From contig JAHBYL010000029.1 of the NCBI GenBank assembly GCA_019635955.1, forward strand, positions 1 through 35,699: a DNA stretch of 35,699 nt, written 5' to 3'. Source of the DNA: Parvibaculum sp. (lineage in GTDB: Bacteria; Pseudomonadota; Alphaproteobacteria; Parvibaculales; Parvibaculaceae). A program made the position numbers and the translations under genes. This document shows positions 16,590 to 29,521 of this stretch, one piece after another. Position 1 is the first letter of the stretch; each line of letters opens with the position of its first letter. The notes beneath the pieces are model-generated. The model made no database searches. It was not told the origin of the DNA and saw nothing but the letters and a program-made list of their open reading frames with translations.

Positions 16590-17036
16590 ATGAGATACCG
16601 GATGGCCTTCTATGTTGCTTCGTTCCTATTCGTCGCAGCCGCAAACGCTTGGGCCTGCTCTCTGTCACCCGATACTCCGGAACCGACAGCGAAGGAGCGA
16701 TTCGACCGCGCACGCACAATTCTGGTCGCGCGCATGACAAAGGTCGAGAAAATCGAGGCACCTGAAGGCTTTGGGAACTTTCCACTCGTTGAGGGAACTC
16801 TCCAGCCTATTGAACTACTTAAAGGCGAACTCCCTGCCGGAAACAAGGTCCGGGGGCCGGTCTACGGCCCCGGCAACTGCTCGATTCCATTCATCGCAGG
16901 CTGGGATTACATCCTGTATCTCGATGGCGAGTACAACTTCGTCCTCTGGCCCTCCGGCTCGGAAGCTTACTTCAATATTGAGGGGAAAGAGCCGCAAGAG
17001 GCACTCGCCGAGTTACGCGCGCTCGCGAAGCAATAG
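16590..17036 (+). CDS. Exported NTR/TIMP-like domain protein
   Basis: This 148-residue protein has a signal peptide whose best cleavage site (AWA before Cys23) would leave cysteine as the first mature residue. The motifs ILVARMTKVE, VEGTLQPIELLKGEL and GNCSIPFIAGWDYILYL resemble bacterial proteins related to the netrin/TIMP (NTR) fold, with Cys23 and Cys97 able to form the typical disulfide. The context AWAC does not fit a lipobox, so lipidation is unlikely. Function is unknown. The ATG at 16590 has GAGG just upstream and sits at the start of the signal peptide; an upstream GTG/ATG extension would disrupt it. Codon and base use look less GC-rich than in neighbours, which may mean recent acquisition. 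Confidence 0.75.
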   Translation: MRYRMAFYVASFLFVAAANAWACSLSPDTPEPTAKERFDRARTILVARMTKVEKIEAPEGFGNFPLVEGTLQPIELLKGELPAGNKVRGPVYGPGNCSIPFIAGWDYILYLDGEYNFVLWPSGSEAYFNIEGKEPQEALAELRALAKQ

Positions 17037-17044
17037 CAGACGCA

Positions 17045-18253
17045 CTACTTCCGCAACTTCCGCCTGATCTTCAGCGGCAGCCGCTCGAAGAGCCGTTTCG
17101 CGGCCGGCCGCGCCCAAGCCGCAATGGCAAGCGAGAGATAGCCGCTCCAGCCGAGCACGATGCCATAGTCATGTACGGCGATGCGCGCATTGCTCCAGGC
17201 GAGCTTGTACTCATCGGCCGGCGGCATCGGGTCGTATTCCGCAATGCCCTGCGCCACGCAATCGCGGATCGTGAGTTCCGTCACCACAAAGCCGGGGCTG
17301 TGTTTCGCGAAATCGGGCGCGAAGGTGCCCATATAGGCATAATGCCGGCCGCCGCGCCGGAAACCGATCTCGATGGCGGCCGTCTCGCCGCCGACGGAAA
17401 GGTGAGATATCGCAAGGCCGGACGAGGCCGAGGCATCGCCCGCAAACCCGGCAAGGCACTCTTCCATGCGATTGTCGGTGAAGGCGCGGCCATAAAGTCC
17501 GCGCGCCGCAAGCCACTCGCGTTTGAACGCAAAGGCCTTCTGAACGAGCGCCGCCGCTTCCGGCCCCGGCCCGACGATCTCGAAGCTCATGCCGCCCATC
17601 GTCTCGAATTTCCGCATCCGCTTGGCGTTGCGCCTGGCAAGCGGCCAGTCCTCAGCCATGAAGCCGTCAAGATCGTCGTAGGCGGTCGTGTCGAGTACCG
17701 GCGTTTCGGCGGCGGGCCCGAGCGCAATGCCGCGCCGCGCCGCCCAGGCTCCAATCGCGCTGTCCGCACGAAGCCCGCGCAGACAGAGAAAGCCGATATC
17801 TTCCTGCCGCCCGATTTCCGCGAAAGCCGCTTCGATCCATTCCTCGCGCGCCGGACCATCGGCCGCGATCACATCGCCATACTGCCCGATCGGGTCGCCC
17901 GCCCAGCAGGCAATCCGTCCGAACGGCCGCGTTTCGACGGCCAGCGGCCAGACGAGAACGAGCTCCCCCCGGCGCCGCACGGTGACCACACGCAGCTCGT
18001 TCCGTGCATCCGCGAAATGCCGCTCCCAGGCAAGAATGAGGTCGCAGGACTGAAAGACCGTTCCGGCGTCTGGCTGCTGCGCCTCGAGCGCTCGCCACTC
18101 CGGCGCAATCGCGTGAATCTGGGGGCCGGAATAGCTGGAGACCTCGATGCCGGCCGGGAGGCCCCTCTCCCGCCCGCGCGTCAGCGCCGCGCCAGCCGCA
18201 TAGATCAGCTGATCGAGCACAAGCGCGTCCTGGAGGAACAGAATGGCTTCCAT
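17045..18253 (-). CDS. GNAT N-acetyltransferase, BioF2/CelD-like
   Basis: This protein of about 402 residues resembles the BioF2-like (CelD/BcsL) acetyltransferases, which carry a GNAT fold in the C-terminal half. Motifs such as ARRNAKRMRKFE, AFAFKREWLAARGLYGRAF, GETAAIEIGFRRGGRHYAYMGTFAPDF and SPGFVVTELTIRDCVAQGIAEYDPMP are typical of this group, known from polysaccharide-related and FemAB-like enzymes. The target is not known. The start at 18253 has GGAG 4 nt upstream. The reading frame continues to an ATG at 18307, but that one lacks a ribosome binding site and adds an unusual basic stretch. It follows ligA by about 100 bases and converges with the NTR-like gene with only 8 bases between stops. 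Confidence 0.82.
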   Translation of the reverse strand: MEAILFLQDALVLDQLIYAAGAALTRGRERGLPAGIEVSSYSGPQIHAIAPEWRALEAQQPDAGTVFQSCDLILAWERHFADARNELRVVTVRRRGELVLVWPLAVETRPFGRIACWAGDPIGQYGDVIAADGPAREEWIEAAFAEIGRQEDIGFLCLRGLRADSAIGAWAARRGIALGPAAETPVLDTTAYDDLDGFMAEDWPLARRNAKRMRKFETMGGMSFEIVGPGPEAAALVQKAFAFKREWLAARGLYGRAFTDNRMEECLAGFAGDASASSGLAISHLSVGGETAAIEIGFRRGGRHYAYMGTFAPDFAKHSPGFVVTELTIRDCVAQGIAEYDPMPPADEYKLAWSNARIAVHDYGIVLGWSGYLSLAIAAWARPAAKRLFERLPLKIRRKLRK

Positions 18254-18353
18254 GTGTCTCCGCCCGGGCGTCCGGAGGGCCTTCCGATGATGAAGCCCCA
18301 GTTTCATCGGAAGAGGGTTAAGATCGTCTGACCATTTGCACCGAAACCGGGTC

Positions 18354-22188
<3,835 letters not shown>

Positions 22189-22220
22189 GAAACACGCCTT
22201 CTATGGATTGAACCGGAAGA

Positions 22221-23093
22221 TCAGAAAACGCTGTTCCACGCCCGGCTGATCCAGGAGTCCTTGTTCTCGACGGGTTCCAGACCTTCATTCGCGAGCAGCG
22301 CGTAACTGTCTTCATACCAGTCGCTGCCCGGGAAGTTGTAGCCGAGAATGGCCGCCGCGGTCTGCGCCTCGGTGGTGACGCCGAGTGAGAGATAGGCCTC
22401 CGTCAGGCGCTCCAGCGCCTCGGGCGTATGCGTCGTCGTCTGGTACTTTTCGATGACGATGCGGAAGCGGTTGATCGCGGCCACGAAATCGCGCCGCTTG
22501 AGATAATAGCGGCCGATTTCCATTTCCTTGCCCGCGAGATGGTCATAGGTGAGATCGATCTTGAGGCGCGCGTCGCGCGAATATTCGCTCTGCGGGAAGC
22601 GGCGCACCAGCTCGGTGAACGAAGCGAGCGCATTCTCGGTCATCTTCTGGTCGCGGCCCACATCCGAGATTTGCTCGTAGTAGGAAAGACCGATCAGGTA
22701 ATAGGCATAGGGAACGTCGCGATTGCTCGGATGCAGCGAGATGAAACGCTGCGCACTGAGGATCGCTTCGTTGTACTGGTTCACCTTGTAGTTCGCATAG
22801 GCGTTCATCAACATGGAACGCCGCGCCCATTCCGAATAGGGATGCTGCCGCTCGACTTCGTCGAACTCCTTGGTCGCCTGCAGATACCGCCCGGCTTCCA
22901 TATGGTCCATGGCGGTGTTGTAGATCTGCTCGACGGGCCGCTCTTCATAGGGCAGTTCGTCGTTGGACGAACACCCGGCCAGACCTGCCACGGCAAGAAG
23001 TGCGGTGCCCGCGGCAAGGGCGCGGAGCGAGCGGAAACGGAAACGACGGAAGGTCAACCGGGCCTCACGCATTCGGGCAAAGTCCATTTTCAT
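22221..23093 (-). CDS. bamD: Outer membrane assembly lipoprotein BamD
   Basis: This 290-residue lipoprotein of the Bam complex helps insert beta-barrel proteins in the outer membrane. A lipoprotein signal ends in the lipobox LAGC with Cys41, preceded by a basic N-terminus (RLTFRRFRFRS). Five TPR-like repeats follow: YNTAMDHMEAGRYLQATKEF, then YEQISDVGRDQ and YYLKRRDFVAAINRF. The segment HPYSEWARRSMLMNAYANYK is highly characteristic of BamD. The start is taken as the ATG at 23093. ATGs at 23087 and slightly later would shorten the unusually long basic region. It follows lpxC but is separated by a strong terminator. Confidence 0.94.
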   Translation of the reverse strand: MKMDFARMREARLTFRRFRFRSLRALAAGTALLAVAGLAGCSSNDELPYEERPVEQIYNTAMDHMEAGRYLQATKEFDEVERQHPYSEWARRSMLMNAYANYKVNQYNEAILSAQRFISLHPSNRDVPYAYYLIGLSYYEQISDVGRDQKMTENALASFTELVRRFPQSEYSRDARLKIDLTYDHLAGKEMEIGRYYLKRRDFVAAINRFRIVIEKYQTTTHTPEALERLTEAYLSLGVTTEAQTAAAILGYNFPGSDWYEDSYALLANEGLEPVENKDSWISRAWNSVF

Positions 23094-23226
23094 AACAATT
23101 CCGGCCGCACGGCGCGGACCTCGGCCCCGAAGCGGCCGAGTCGCGCGGCACAAGGCCGATCCGAGCCCTTTTCTAGCCCAATAAGGGGCGGGAGGCCATA
23201 GTCGCCGGAGCCCATGCCCTTCAATG

Positions 23227-23250
23227 AAAAAGGGCGCCCGAAGGCGCCCT
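23227..23250 (-). terminator. Rho-independent terminator of lpxC
   Basis: On the - strand an 8-bp perfect GC-rich stem (AGGGCGCC pairing with GGCGCCCT) with a UUCG loop ends in five T residues. It begins 25 nt after the lpxC stop. The bamD gene therefore probably has its own promoter in 23094-23226, a stretch in which I see no clear sigma-70 elements. Confidence 0.88.
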
Positions 23251-23275
23251 CGATTTCATGATTGAGCGGCACGCT

Positions 23276-24301
23276 TCAATCGGCGGGAATGGCGGCAAGC
23301 TCGGCATGCCGGGGTGCCGCCGGCCGGGCCACTTGCGAGTATTCGACGATTTCCCAGGCCGAACGGTCCGCCATGAGCGCCCGCAGCACGCGGTTGTTCA
23401 TTGCATGGCCGGCCCGCGAGCCCTCGTAGCGGCCGATCAGCGGCATGCCGGAAAGCGCAAGGTCGCCCACCGCATCGAGCAGCTTGTGACGCACGAACTC
23501 GTCTTCGTAGCGCAGGCCCTCCTCATTGAGGATGGCATGGGTATCGACCACCACCGCGTTCTCGAGCGAGCCGCCCTTGGCAAGCCCAACGGCCCACATC
23601 GCCTCGATATCCTTGCGCAGGCAGAAGGTGCGCGCGCGGAGAATGTCCTCGGCAAAGAAAGGATCGTGAAGATCGGCTTCGACCTCCTGATGACCGATCA
23701 CTTCATTGTCGAAATCGATCTCGAAGAAGAGCTTGAAGCCCTCACCCGGCAGAAGCGCGGCGCGCTTCAGACCGTCCTCGATGACGACCGGCTTCAGAAT
23801 ACGGATCGCCTTGCGCGGCGCATCGAGCTTTTCAAGCCCCGCCGCCTCGATCGTCTCGATGAAGATTTCGCTGCTGCCGTCGAGCACGGGCACTTCCGCC
23901 GCATCGATTTCAACCAGCGCATTGTCGACGCCGAGCGCCGAAAAAGCCGCCATCAGATGCTCGATGGTGCTGACCGTCGTGCCGGCCGCATTGCCGATGG
24001 CGGTCGAGAGCGTCGTATCCGCGACATGGTCGTAGACAGCGGGAATGTCGGAAACCTCGCGCCCCTGGGCCACGAGATCGGTGCGCCGGAACACGATGCC
24101 CCGATCCGCTTCCGCCGGGTGCAGCACCATGTGGATATCCGCGCCGCTATGAAGCCCCACGCCGTCGATGACAACGGGGCGCGCCAGCGTCTTCTGCGGA
24201 AAGGCAATCGCCCGCACGCGACGGTCGCGCCGGACGTTTTCCAGCATGATGGCTTCGAACTCTGATTTCGGCACTCTGAACACCTTTGATACCCCCAGCA
24301 A
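23276..24301 (-). CDS. lpxC: UDP-3-O-acyl-N-acetylglucosamine deacetylase
   Basis: This zinc hydrolase carries out the committed step of lipid A synthesis, deacetylating UDP-3-O-acyl-GlcNAc in the cytoplasm. With the TTG start it has 341 residues. The first domain has GVGLHSG, FRRTDL and STIEHLMAAF with the catalytic Glu114 and zinc ligand His115. The second has DEFVRHKLLDAVGD with ligands His272 and Asp276, then SRAGHAMNN with the catalytic histidine. The TTG at 24301 was chosen because GGAG lies 9 nt upstream; the ATG at 24247 is an alternative with a weak site. The gene follows ftsZ, as in many proteobacteria, but a terminator separates them. Confidence 0.94.
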   Translation of the reverse strand: MLGVSKVFRVPKSEFEAIMLENVRRDRRVRAIAFPQKTLARPVVIDGVGLHSGADIHMVLHPAEADRGIVFRRTDLVAQGREVSDIPAVYDHVADTTLSTAIGNAAGTTVSTIEHLMAAFSALGVDNALVEIDAAEVPVLDGSSEIFIETIEAAGLEKLDAPRKAIRILKPVVIEDGLKRAALLPGEGFKLFFEIDFDNEVIGHQEVEADLHDPFFAEDILRARTFCLRKDIEAMWAVGLAKGGSLENAVVVDTHAILNEEGLRYEDEFVRHKLLDAVGDLALSGMPLIGRYEGSRAGHAMNNRVLRALMADRSAWEIVEYSQVARPAAPRHAELAAIPAD

Positions 24302-24410
24302 ACCTGCCCCCTCCGGTCCGCTTCGAAGTTTCTATCAGCGCGCAGAATCTCTCTCAAATAACAGTTTCTTACTGAATGTTACGGTTGGAAGCGGTCAGTA
24401 AGGTACTGAT
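24302..24410 (-). promoter_or_regulatory. lpxC upstream region, promoter expected
   Basis: After the ftsZ terminator lpxC needs its own promoter in this AT-richer stretch. I see no convincing -35/-10 pair. An inverted repeat TTACTGA/TCAGTAA (24369-24375 and 24395-24401) with a 19-nt spacer is the only notable structure and could be a regulator site. Confidence 0.35.
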
Positions 24411-24460
24411 TCAAAAGAGAAAACCCGCCCGCCCGGAAATCGTTCCGAACGGACGGGTTT
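24411..24460 (-). terminator. Rho-independent terminator of ftsZ
   Basis: On the - strand an 18-bp stem, with a few G-U pairs, spans 24421-24460 around a 4-nt loop (CGAT) and ends in TTT followed by TCTCTTTT. It begins 25 nt after the ftsZ stop and marks the end of the dcw transcript. Confidence 0.88.
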
Positions 24461-24485
24461 ACGCTGGTAACGAGCGTCTCCGGGC

Positions 24486-26159
24486 CTAGTTCGCCTGACG
24501 GCGAAGGAAGGTCGGGATCTCGAGTTGCTCTTCTTCATGCGAGGGCTGCACGAGGCGGCTCTCGGTCGAGGGCGACAGGCTTTCCGGCTGGCGGGCCGGC
24601 TCGGGCGCAGGCCGCGCGGCGGGGCGGGCTGCCACAGGCTCCCGTCGAGGCGCCTGCGGTGCGGCCTGCATTTCTTCTTCCGCATCCTTGCGGCGGCCGC
24701 CTGTCAGACGCTCGAAGAAGCTCGGACCCTTTTTCGGCGCCCGCGAAGCCTGGACGGACTGCGTCTTCTGTCCGAGGAAAGACGGAAGATCGCTCTGGCC
24801 CGTCTGCACCCGGTCAAGGTCGCCCGGGATGAAGGGGCGCGGGGCACGGGGCTCCGCCCGCACGGCGCTGGCCGCGACGACCGGCGCGTCCGGTTCCGGC
24901 CGCACCGCCTGCTGGCGGGATTCCGGCTTGTGGATGATCACCTCCGCCTCGAACTCCTTCGGATCGAACTGGCCGGAGATCGGCAGCTTGGGCGCCTCCT
25001 CCTCGATTGCCAGTTCCGGCTGGGCCGAAACAGCAGACGTCATCCGCTCTTCAATGTGCTCGACCTGTGCCCGCACGGGGCTCGCCGGGCGGGCAACATG
25101 TGCCTGCACCGGCGCCGTGCGGAACGGGGTCCGCTCGGGCGCCACAGCCCGGACCGGCGCAGCCGGTGCCTCGGGCTTTGCCATCTGGGCTTCGGCCGCT
25201 TCGATGCCCGTCGCAACGACGGACACGCGCATCCGGCCATCGAGGGAGGTGTCGAAAGTCGATCCGACGATGATGTTCGCATCCGGGTCGACTTCCGACC
25301 GGATACGGTTCGCCGCCTCGTCCACTTCATAAAGGGTGAGGTCCATGCCGCCCGTGATGTTGATGAGAACGCCCTTGGCGCCCTTCATTGACACTTCGTC
25401 GAGCAGCGGGTTCGAGATCGCGGCTTCGGCAGCCTCGATCGCGCGGTTGTCGCCGCTCGCCTCGCCCGTGCCCATCATGGCCTTGCCCATCTCGTTCATC
25501 ACGGTGCGTACGTCCGCGAAGTCGAGATTGATGAGGCCGGGCTTCATCATCAGGTCGGTGATGCCCGCAACGCCCGAATGCAGAACCTGGTCCGCCATGC
25601 CGAAGGCGTCGGCAAAGGTCGTGTTCTCGTTCGCGACCCGGAAGAGGTTCTGGTTCGGAATGATGATCAGCGTGTCGACATATTGCTGCAGGTCACGGAT
25701 GCCCTCCTCGGCGAGCCGCATCCGGCGCGAGCCCTCGAACTGGAAGGGCTTCGTCACCACGCCGACGGTGAGGATGCCATGCTCGCGAGCTGCCCGGGCG
25801 ATGACGGGCGCCGCGCCCGTGCCCGTGCCGCCGCCCATGCCAGCCGTGATGAAGACCATGTGAGCGCCCTGCAGGTGCTCGACGATCTCATGCAACGCCT
25901 CTTCGGCGGCAGCGCAACCGACTTCCGGCCGCGACCCGGCGCCGAGCCCTTCGGTGATCGACTCACCGAGCTGGATGCGCCGTTCGGCGGAGGACAGCGC
26001 CAGCGCTTGCGCATCCGTGTTCGCCACCACGAAGTCCACGCCTTCGAGGCCTGCTTCGATCATGTTGTTGACGGCATTGCCGCCCGCGCCGCCGACACCG
26101 AATACGGTGATCCGGGGCTTGAGTTCCTGTGTCTGCGGAACCGAAAGTTTGATGCTCAT
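24486..26159 (-). CDS. ftsZ: Cell division protein FtsZ
   Basis: This 557-residue tubulin-like GTPase forms the division ring at midcell. The core has [23 protein letters not shown], the tubulin signature GGGTGTG (109-115) and the T7-loop region [14 protein letters not shown]. After about residue 320 there is a long Ala/Pro/Glu-rich linker of more than 200 residues, then the conserved C-terminal peptide [12 protein letters not shown] that binds FtsA and other partners. Long linkers are typical of Alphaproteobacteria. The ATG has AGGAGG 5 nt upstream, which decides the start against an upstream ATG at 26210. A 151-base spacer separates it from ftsA, so extra regulation or a separate promoter is likely. 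Confidence 0.97.
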   Translation of the reverse strand: MSIKLSVPQTQELKPRITVFGVGGAGGNAVNNMIEAGLEGVDFVVANTDAQALALSSAERRIQLGESITEGLGAGSRPEVGCAAAEEALHEIVEHLQGAHMVFITAGMGGGTGTGAAPVIARAAREHGILTVGVVTKPFQFEGSRRMRLAEEGIRDLQQYVDTLIIIPNQNLFRVANENTTFADAFGMADQVLHSGVAGITDLMMKPGLINLDFADVRTVMNEMGKAMMGTGEASGDNRAIEAAEAAISNPLLDEVSMKGAKGVLINITGGMDLTLYEVDEAANRIRSEVDPDANIIVGSTFDTSLDGRMRVSVVATGIEAAEAQMAKPEAPAAPVRAVAPERTPFRTAPVQAHVARPASPVRAQVEHIEERMTSAVSAQPELAIEEEAPKLPISGQFDPKEFEAEVIIHKPESRQQAVRPEPDAPVVAASAVRAEPRAPRPFIPGDLDRVQTGQSDLPSFLGQKTQSVQASRAPKKGPSFFERLTGGRRKDAEEEMQAAPQAPRREPVAARPAARPAPEPARQPESLSPSTESRLVQPSHEEEQLEIPTFLRRQAN

Positions 26160-26244
26160 GACTGCCTCCTGGGAGCGAATTGGGATACCGGGGTCGGGGT
26201 TGCCGCACATCGTCGTCGTGGCGGCGGTTCTGCGCCCCGTTTGC

Positions 26245-26267
26245 CGGGCGGCGCCGCAAGCCGCCCG
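26245..26267 (-). other. GC-rich hairpin in the ftsA-ftsZ spacer
   Basis: An 8-bp stem with a 7-nt loop (arms CGGGCGGC and GCCGCCCG) lies midway between ftsA stop and ftsZ start. There is no T-run after it, so it is not a normal terminator. It could affect mRNA stability or ftsZ expression; this is only inferred from position. Confidence 0.4.
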
Positions 26268-26310
26268 AGCGCGCGTTCTGCGAAAATCGTTCCCGGCTTT
26301 GCGCGCTGCA

Positions 26311-27621
26311 TCAGAAGTTCTCCTTCAGCCAGCGCCCGAACCGGCGGATATGACCGCCCGTTTGAGCCGAGTCGCCTTCATCGCCTGCTCCCGCCGATTC
26401 CAGCGGCGAGATCTGCGAATAGGTGAGAAGTCCGGCACAGGTCGAGAAAGCAGGGCCACCCGTCGCATCCGCCAGGCCCGTGACCCTGAGCGGATGTCCG
26501 ACGCGGACCTGCTTGTCGAGCATGCGGGAGGCGAGTTCGCGCGCGCCATTGAGCTGCGCGGCACCACCTGTCAGCACCACCCTCCTGCCCGCGAGCCGGC
26601 CATAGCCGCTCGCTTCCATCCTGTCCCGTACCAGTTCGAACGTCTCCTCCAGACGCGGCTGAATGATGCCGGTCAGCATCGACCTCGGAATGTGATTGGC
26701 CGAATCGGCATCGCTTTCACCCACCTGCGGCACGTCGATCATTTCCCTCTCATCCGACGGGCTCGCAAGCGCGCTCCCGTAAAGCGTCTTCATCCGCTCC
26801 GCATGAGCGAGCGGCGTGGAGAGCCCCCGGGCAATGTCATTGGTAATGTGATTCCCGCCAATTGGCACGGAATCGCAGAAAACCATCGCGCCTTCGAAGA
26901 AGATCGAGAGCGACGTCGTACCGCCGCCCATGTCGATCATGGCGACGCCGAGGTCCATTTCATCCTCAACGAGGCAGGCCAGTCCGCTCGCATAGGGCGA
27001 TACGGCGATTCCCGCCACCGCAAGGTGGCAGCGTTCGATGCAGAGTTCGAGATTGCGGAGCGGGCCACGCAGCACGCTCACCATATGCACCTCGACGCCC
27101 AGCTTTTCGCCGAACATGCCGCGCGGATCGCGCACGCCCCGGCTGCCATCGACCGAGTAGTTCGTCGGAATGGCGTGAAGCACATCCCTGCCCTCCGGCT
27201 GGAAATTCGCCTGTGCATGCTGGATGAGGCGCGAGACGTCCTGATCCGTCGTTTCGCCGCCCGAGATCGAGGCGCGCACACCGACCGTCTGGCTCTTCGG
27301 CTCCGCGCCAGAGAAACCGACCACCACATCGCGAATCGTGACGCCCGCCATCCGCTCCGCCGCATCGACCGCCACGCGGATCGCTTCCTCGGCGGCGTCC
27401 ATGTCCACGACCGCGCCCGCCCGAATGCCCCGCGACACCTGATGCCCGATACCGATGACGCGGACCGGCGCATGGCCATTGGCGAGCCGCCCCGGCTCGA
27501 TCTTCGCGATGAAGCAGGAAATCTTGCTCGAGCCCACATCGAGCGCGGCGATCGTACCCGACCGGCCCGCCGCAACCGGACGCCCCTGAAAACTACGCGA
27601 TCCCAGCGAGACCATATTCAT
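26311..27621 (-). CDS. ftsA: Cell division protein FtsA
   Basis: This 436-residue actin-like ATPase anchors FtsZ filaments to the inner membrane. Features in order are [18 protein letters not shown] (phosphate 1), the SHS2 insert (about 90-175, including [15 protein letters not shown]), [16 protein letters not shown] (phosphate 2), [18 protein letters not shown] (adenosine motif) and a C-terminal amphipathic helix ([12 protein letters not shown]) that binds membrane. The ATG overlaps the ftsQ stop (ATGA) and has GGAGG 6 nt upstream. Normal length is about 410-440. Confidence 0.96.
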   Translation of the reverse strand: MNMVSLGSRSFQGRPVAAGRSGTIAALDVGSSKISCFIAKIEPGRLANGHAPVRVIGIGHQVSRGIRAGAVVDMDAAEEAIRVAVDAAERMAGVTIRDVVVGFSGAEPKSQTVGVRASISGGETTDQDVSRLIQHAQANFQPEGRDVLHAIPTNYSVDGSRGVRDPRGMFGEKLGVEVHMVSVLRGPLRNLELCIERCHLAVAGIAVSPYASGLACLVEDEMDLGVAMIDMGGGTTSLSIFFEGAMVFCDSVPIGGNHITNDIARGLSTPLAHAERMKTLYGSALASPSDEREMIDVPQVGESDADSANHIPRSMLTGIIQPRLEETFELVRDRMEASGYGRLAGRRVVLTGGAAQLNGARELASRMLDKQVRVGHPLRVTGLADATGGPAFSTCAGLLTYSQISPLESAGAGDEGDSAQTGGHIRRFGRWLKENF

Positions 27622-28610
27622 GTATTGCCTCCACGTGCGGCGCCACCCGTCCGCACCAAGCCCTTGTTCGCCTTTACTTCAGCCGCGAGACCCCTGCCGC
27701 TCATCGCACCTTCGCCCAGCTCGACCGTCACGCGGTCCGGCAGACGGAGATCGATGGCAACGACATCCCGCGACAAAATCCTGTGCTTGCCGTCCTGCGC
27801 CGTCAGCATGGCGAGCGCGGCGGCAATGCCGGTCTCCGGCAGCTTCACATCGACCCCGTTTTCGAGGCGAAGATTCCAGCGCCGGTCGCTGACGCGCACA
27901 AAGGCGCGCACGCGAGAAAGAAGCTGCGGCTGCTCGGCGCGCATCAGCTTGAGAAGTTCGGGCGCCGCGCGGGGCGCGCCGAAGCCCACGATGAACGGCA
28001 GATGCGCGAAATCCTGCACACCTTCATCCGTAATCGGCCGGCCGCTCGCATCGATCAGCGAGAGTTCGCCGCCCCGCTGCCAGAGAGCAAAAGGCTCACG
28101 CTCGGCGATCTCGATGCGGATCGTATCGGGAAGCAGCCGCGTTACCGTCGCCGCTTCGACCCAGTCGAGACGCTCGATGCTCTGCCGCGCCGTTTCCGTG
28201 TCGAAGCCGAAGATCGGATCGCCGCGCTTCACGCCTACTGCCGCCAGCAGTTCTTCCTTGCGGGTCTGCGTACGCCCCGTAACGCGTACGTCCTGGATCG
28301 AGAAGCCCGACAGCGCGAGAACCTTGTTCACCTGCCGCGTGGCTTCATCGCGCATGGCCTGCGCATGCCCACCCACGCCAAAGCCGTAGATGCCGACAAG
28401 CGCGATCAACGCCACGGCGCCCCAGGCGAAGGGCCGCGTGGCGATATCGCCGTCGGTCAGCCGCTCGAGCCATTGCCCGATGAGCCCGGCCGGACGTTCC
28501 CTGCGGCGGCCGGCGCCGCCCGCAGCCCGGCGCTTGGCCGGCGCCTGCTTCACGTTCCGCTTCGGCGCTGTGCGAACGCCGGTGCGCGACTGGGGTTTTA
28601 CCTGTCGCAT
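27618..28610 (-). CDS. ftsQ: Cell division protein FtsQ
   Basis: This 330-residue bitopic protein bridges early and late divisome parts. A basic cytoplasmic tail (1-60, with KRRAA and RRRERP) is followed by one membrane helix (about 61-81) and a periplasmic POTRA domain (about 95-165, with IQDVRVTGRTQTRKEEL, GDPIFGFDTETARQSIERLDWVEAATV in pieces). A beta domain comes next. Its ATG overlaps the end of ddl by 13 bases and has GGAGG 7 nt upstream. The basic tail is longer than in E. coli, where the cytoplasmic part is about 25 residues. Confidence 0.95.
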   Translation of the reverse strand: MRQVKPQSRTGVRTAPKRNVKQAPAKRRAAGGAGRRRERPAGLIGQWLERLTDGDIATRPFAWGAVALIALVGIYGFGVGGHAQAMRDEATRQVNKVLALSGFSIQDVRVTGRTQTRKEELLAAVGVKRGDPIFGFDTETARQSIERLDWVEAATVTRLLPDTIRIEIAEREPFALWQRGGELSLIDASGRPITDEGVQDFAHLPFIVGFGAPRAAPELLKLMRAEQPQLLSRVRAFVRVSDRRWNLRLENGVDVKLPETGIAAALAMLTAQDGKHRILSRDVVAIDLRLPDRVTVELGEGAMSGRGLAAEVKANKGLVRTGGAARGGNT

Positions 28611-29521
28611 GAGGCGTCCTCCACCATCCAGCTCACCAGCTCGCCATAGGTGTATCCCGCAAGCCCGGCGAGCTCCGGCACCAGCGATGTCGGCGTCATG
28701 CCGGGCTGCGTGTTCACTTCGAGCAGAATGAGCTCGCCCTTGCCAGGCCGCGTATCGTCGAATCGGAAATCGGCGCGCGACACGCCCCGGCAGCCAAGCG
28801 CCTTGTGCGCGGCGAGCGTGACGCGTTGCACCTCGGCATAGGTCTCGGCATCGATCGGCGCCGGGAAGATGTGGCGCGAACCGCCCGCCTTGTATTTGGC
28901 TTCGTAGTCATAGAACTGCGTGGAGGCGACGATCTCCGTCACTTCGAGCACCTGCTCGCCCATCACGGCGCAGGTCAGTTCCCGTCCCGCGATGTAGCGC
29001 TCCGCCATCACCTCGTCGCCGAGGTTCCATTCCGGCGAGGTAAGCTCTGCCGGCGGTCGGTTGTCGCCCTCACGGATGATGAAAACGCCGACGGACGATC
29101 CCTCGCTCACCGGCTTGATCACATAGGGCGGCTCCATCACATGACCGAGCGCCGCCTGCTCGCGCGGCACGACAACGCTTTCGGCGACCGGCAGCCCCGC
29201 CGCCCTGAACATCGGCTTCGACCGCTCCTTGTTCATGGCGAGCGCCGATGCAAGCACACCCGAATGCGTGTAGGGAATGCGCAGGATTTCAAGCAGGCCC
29301 TGGATGCAGCCATCCTCGCCCCAGCGCCCATGCAGCGCATTGAAGGCAACATCGGGCTTCACCTTGAGAAGCTCGTCCGCAATGTCGCGGCCAACATCGA
29401 TCTCGGTCACGCGGTAGCCATGGGATTTCAGCGCCTCGGCGCAGCCCTTGCCCGATACGAGGCTGACTTCGCGTTCCGCGCTCCAGCCGCCCTTGAGAAC
29501 GGCAACATGCTTCCCGCTCAT
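28598..29521 (-). CDS. ddl: D-alanine--D-alanine ligase
   Basis: This 307-residue ATP-grasp enzyme makes D-Ala-D-Ala for the peptidoglycan stem peptide. The N-terminus has [16 protein letters not shown], then [33 protein letters not shown] (ATP-binding and serine loop) and the metal-binding DFRFDD plus [18 protein letters not shown] near the end. The length and dcw position fit DdlB. The ATG at 29521 overlaps the murB stop (ATGA) and has GGAGG upstream, so the longer in-frame extension to 29566 is rejected. Confidence 0.96.
   Translation of the reverse strand: MSGKHVAVLKGGWSAEREVSLVSGKGCAEALKSHGYRVTEIDVGRDIADELLKVKPDVAFNALHGRWGEDGCIQGLLEILRIPYTHSGVLASALAMNKERSKPMFRAAGLPVAESVVVPREQAALGHVMEPPYVIKPVSEGSSVGVFIIREGDNRPPAELTSPEWNLGDEVMAERYIAGRELTCAVMGEQVLEVTEIVASTQFYDYEAKYKAGGSRHIFPAPIDAETYAEVQRVTLAAHKALGCRGVSRADFRFDDTRPGKGELILLEVNTQPGMTPTSLVPELAGLAGYTYGELVSWMVEDASCDR

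Noticed and set aside
25954..28389. 811-codon + strand frame across ftsZ, ftsA and ftsQ
   Set aside because: It spans three conserved - strand genes and their spacer, and its translation is Arg/Ser/Pro-rich without any domain.
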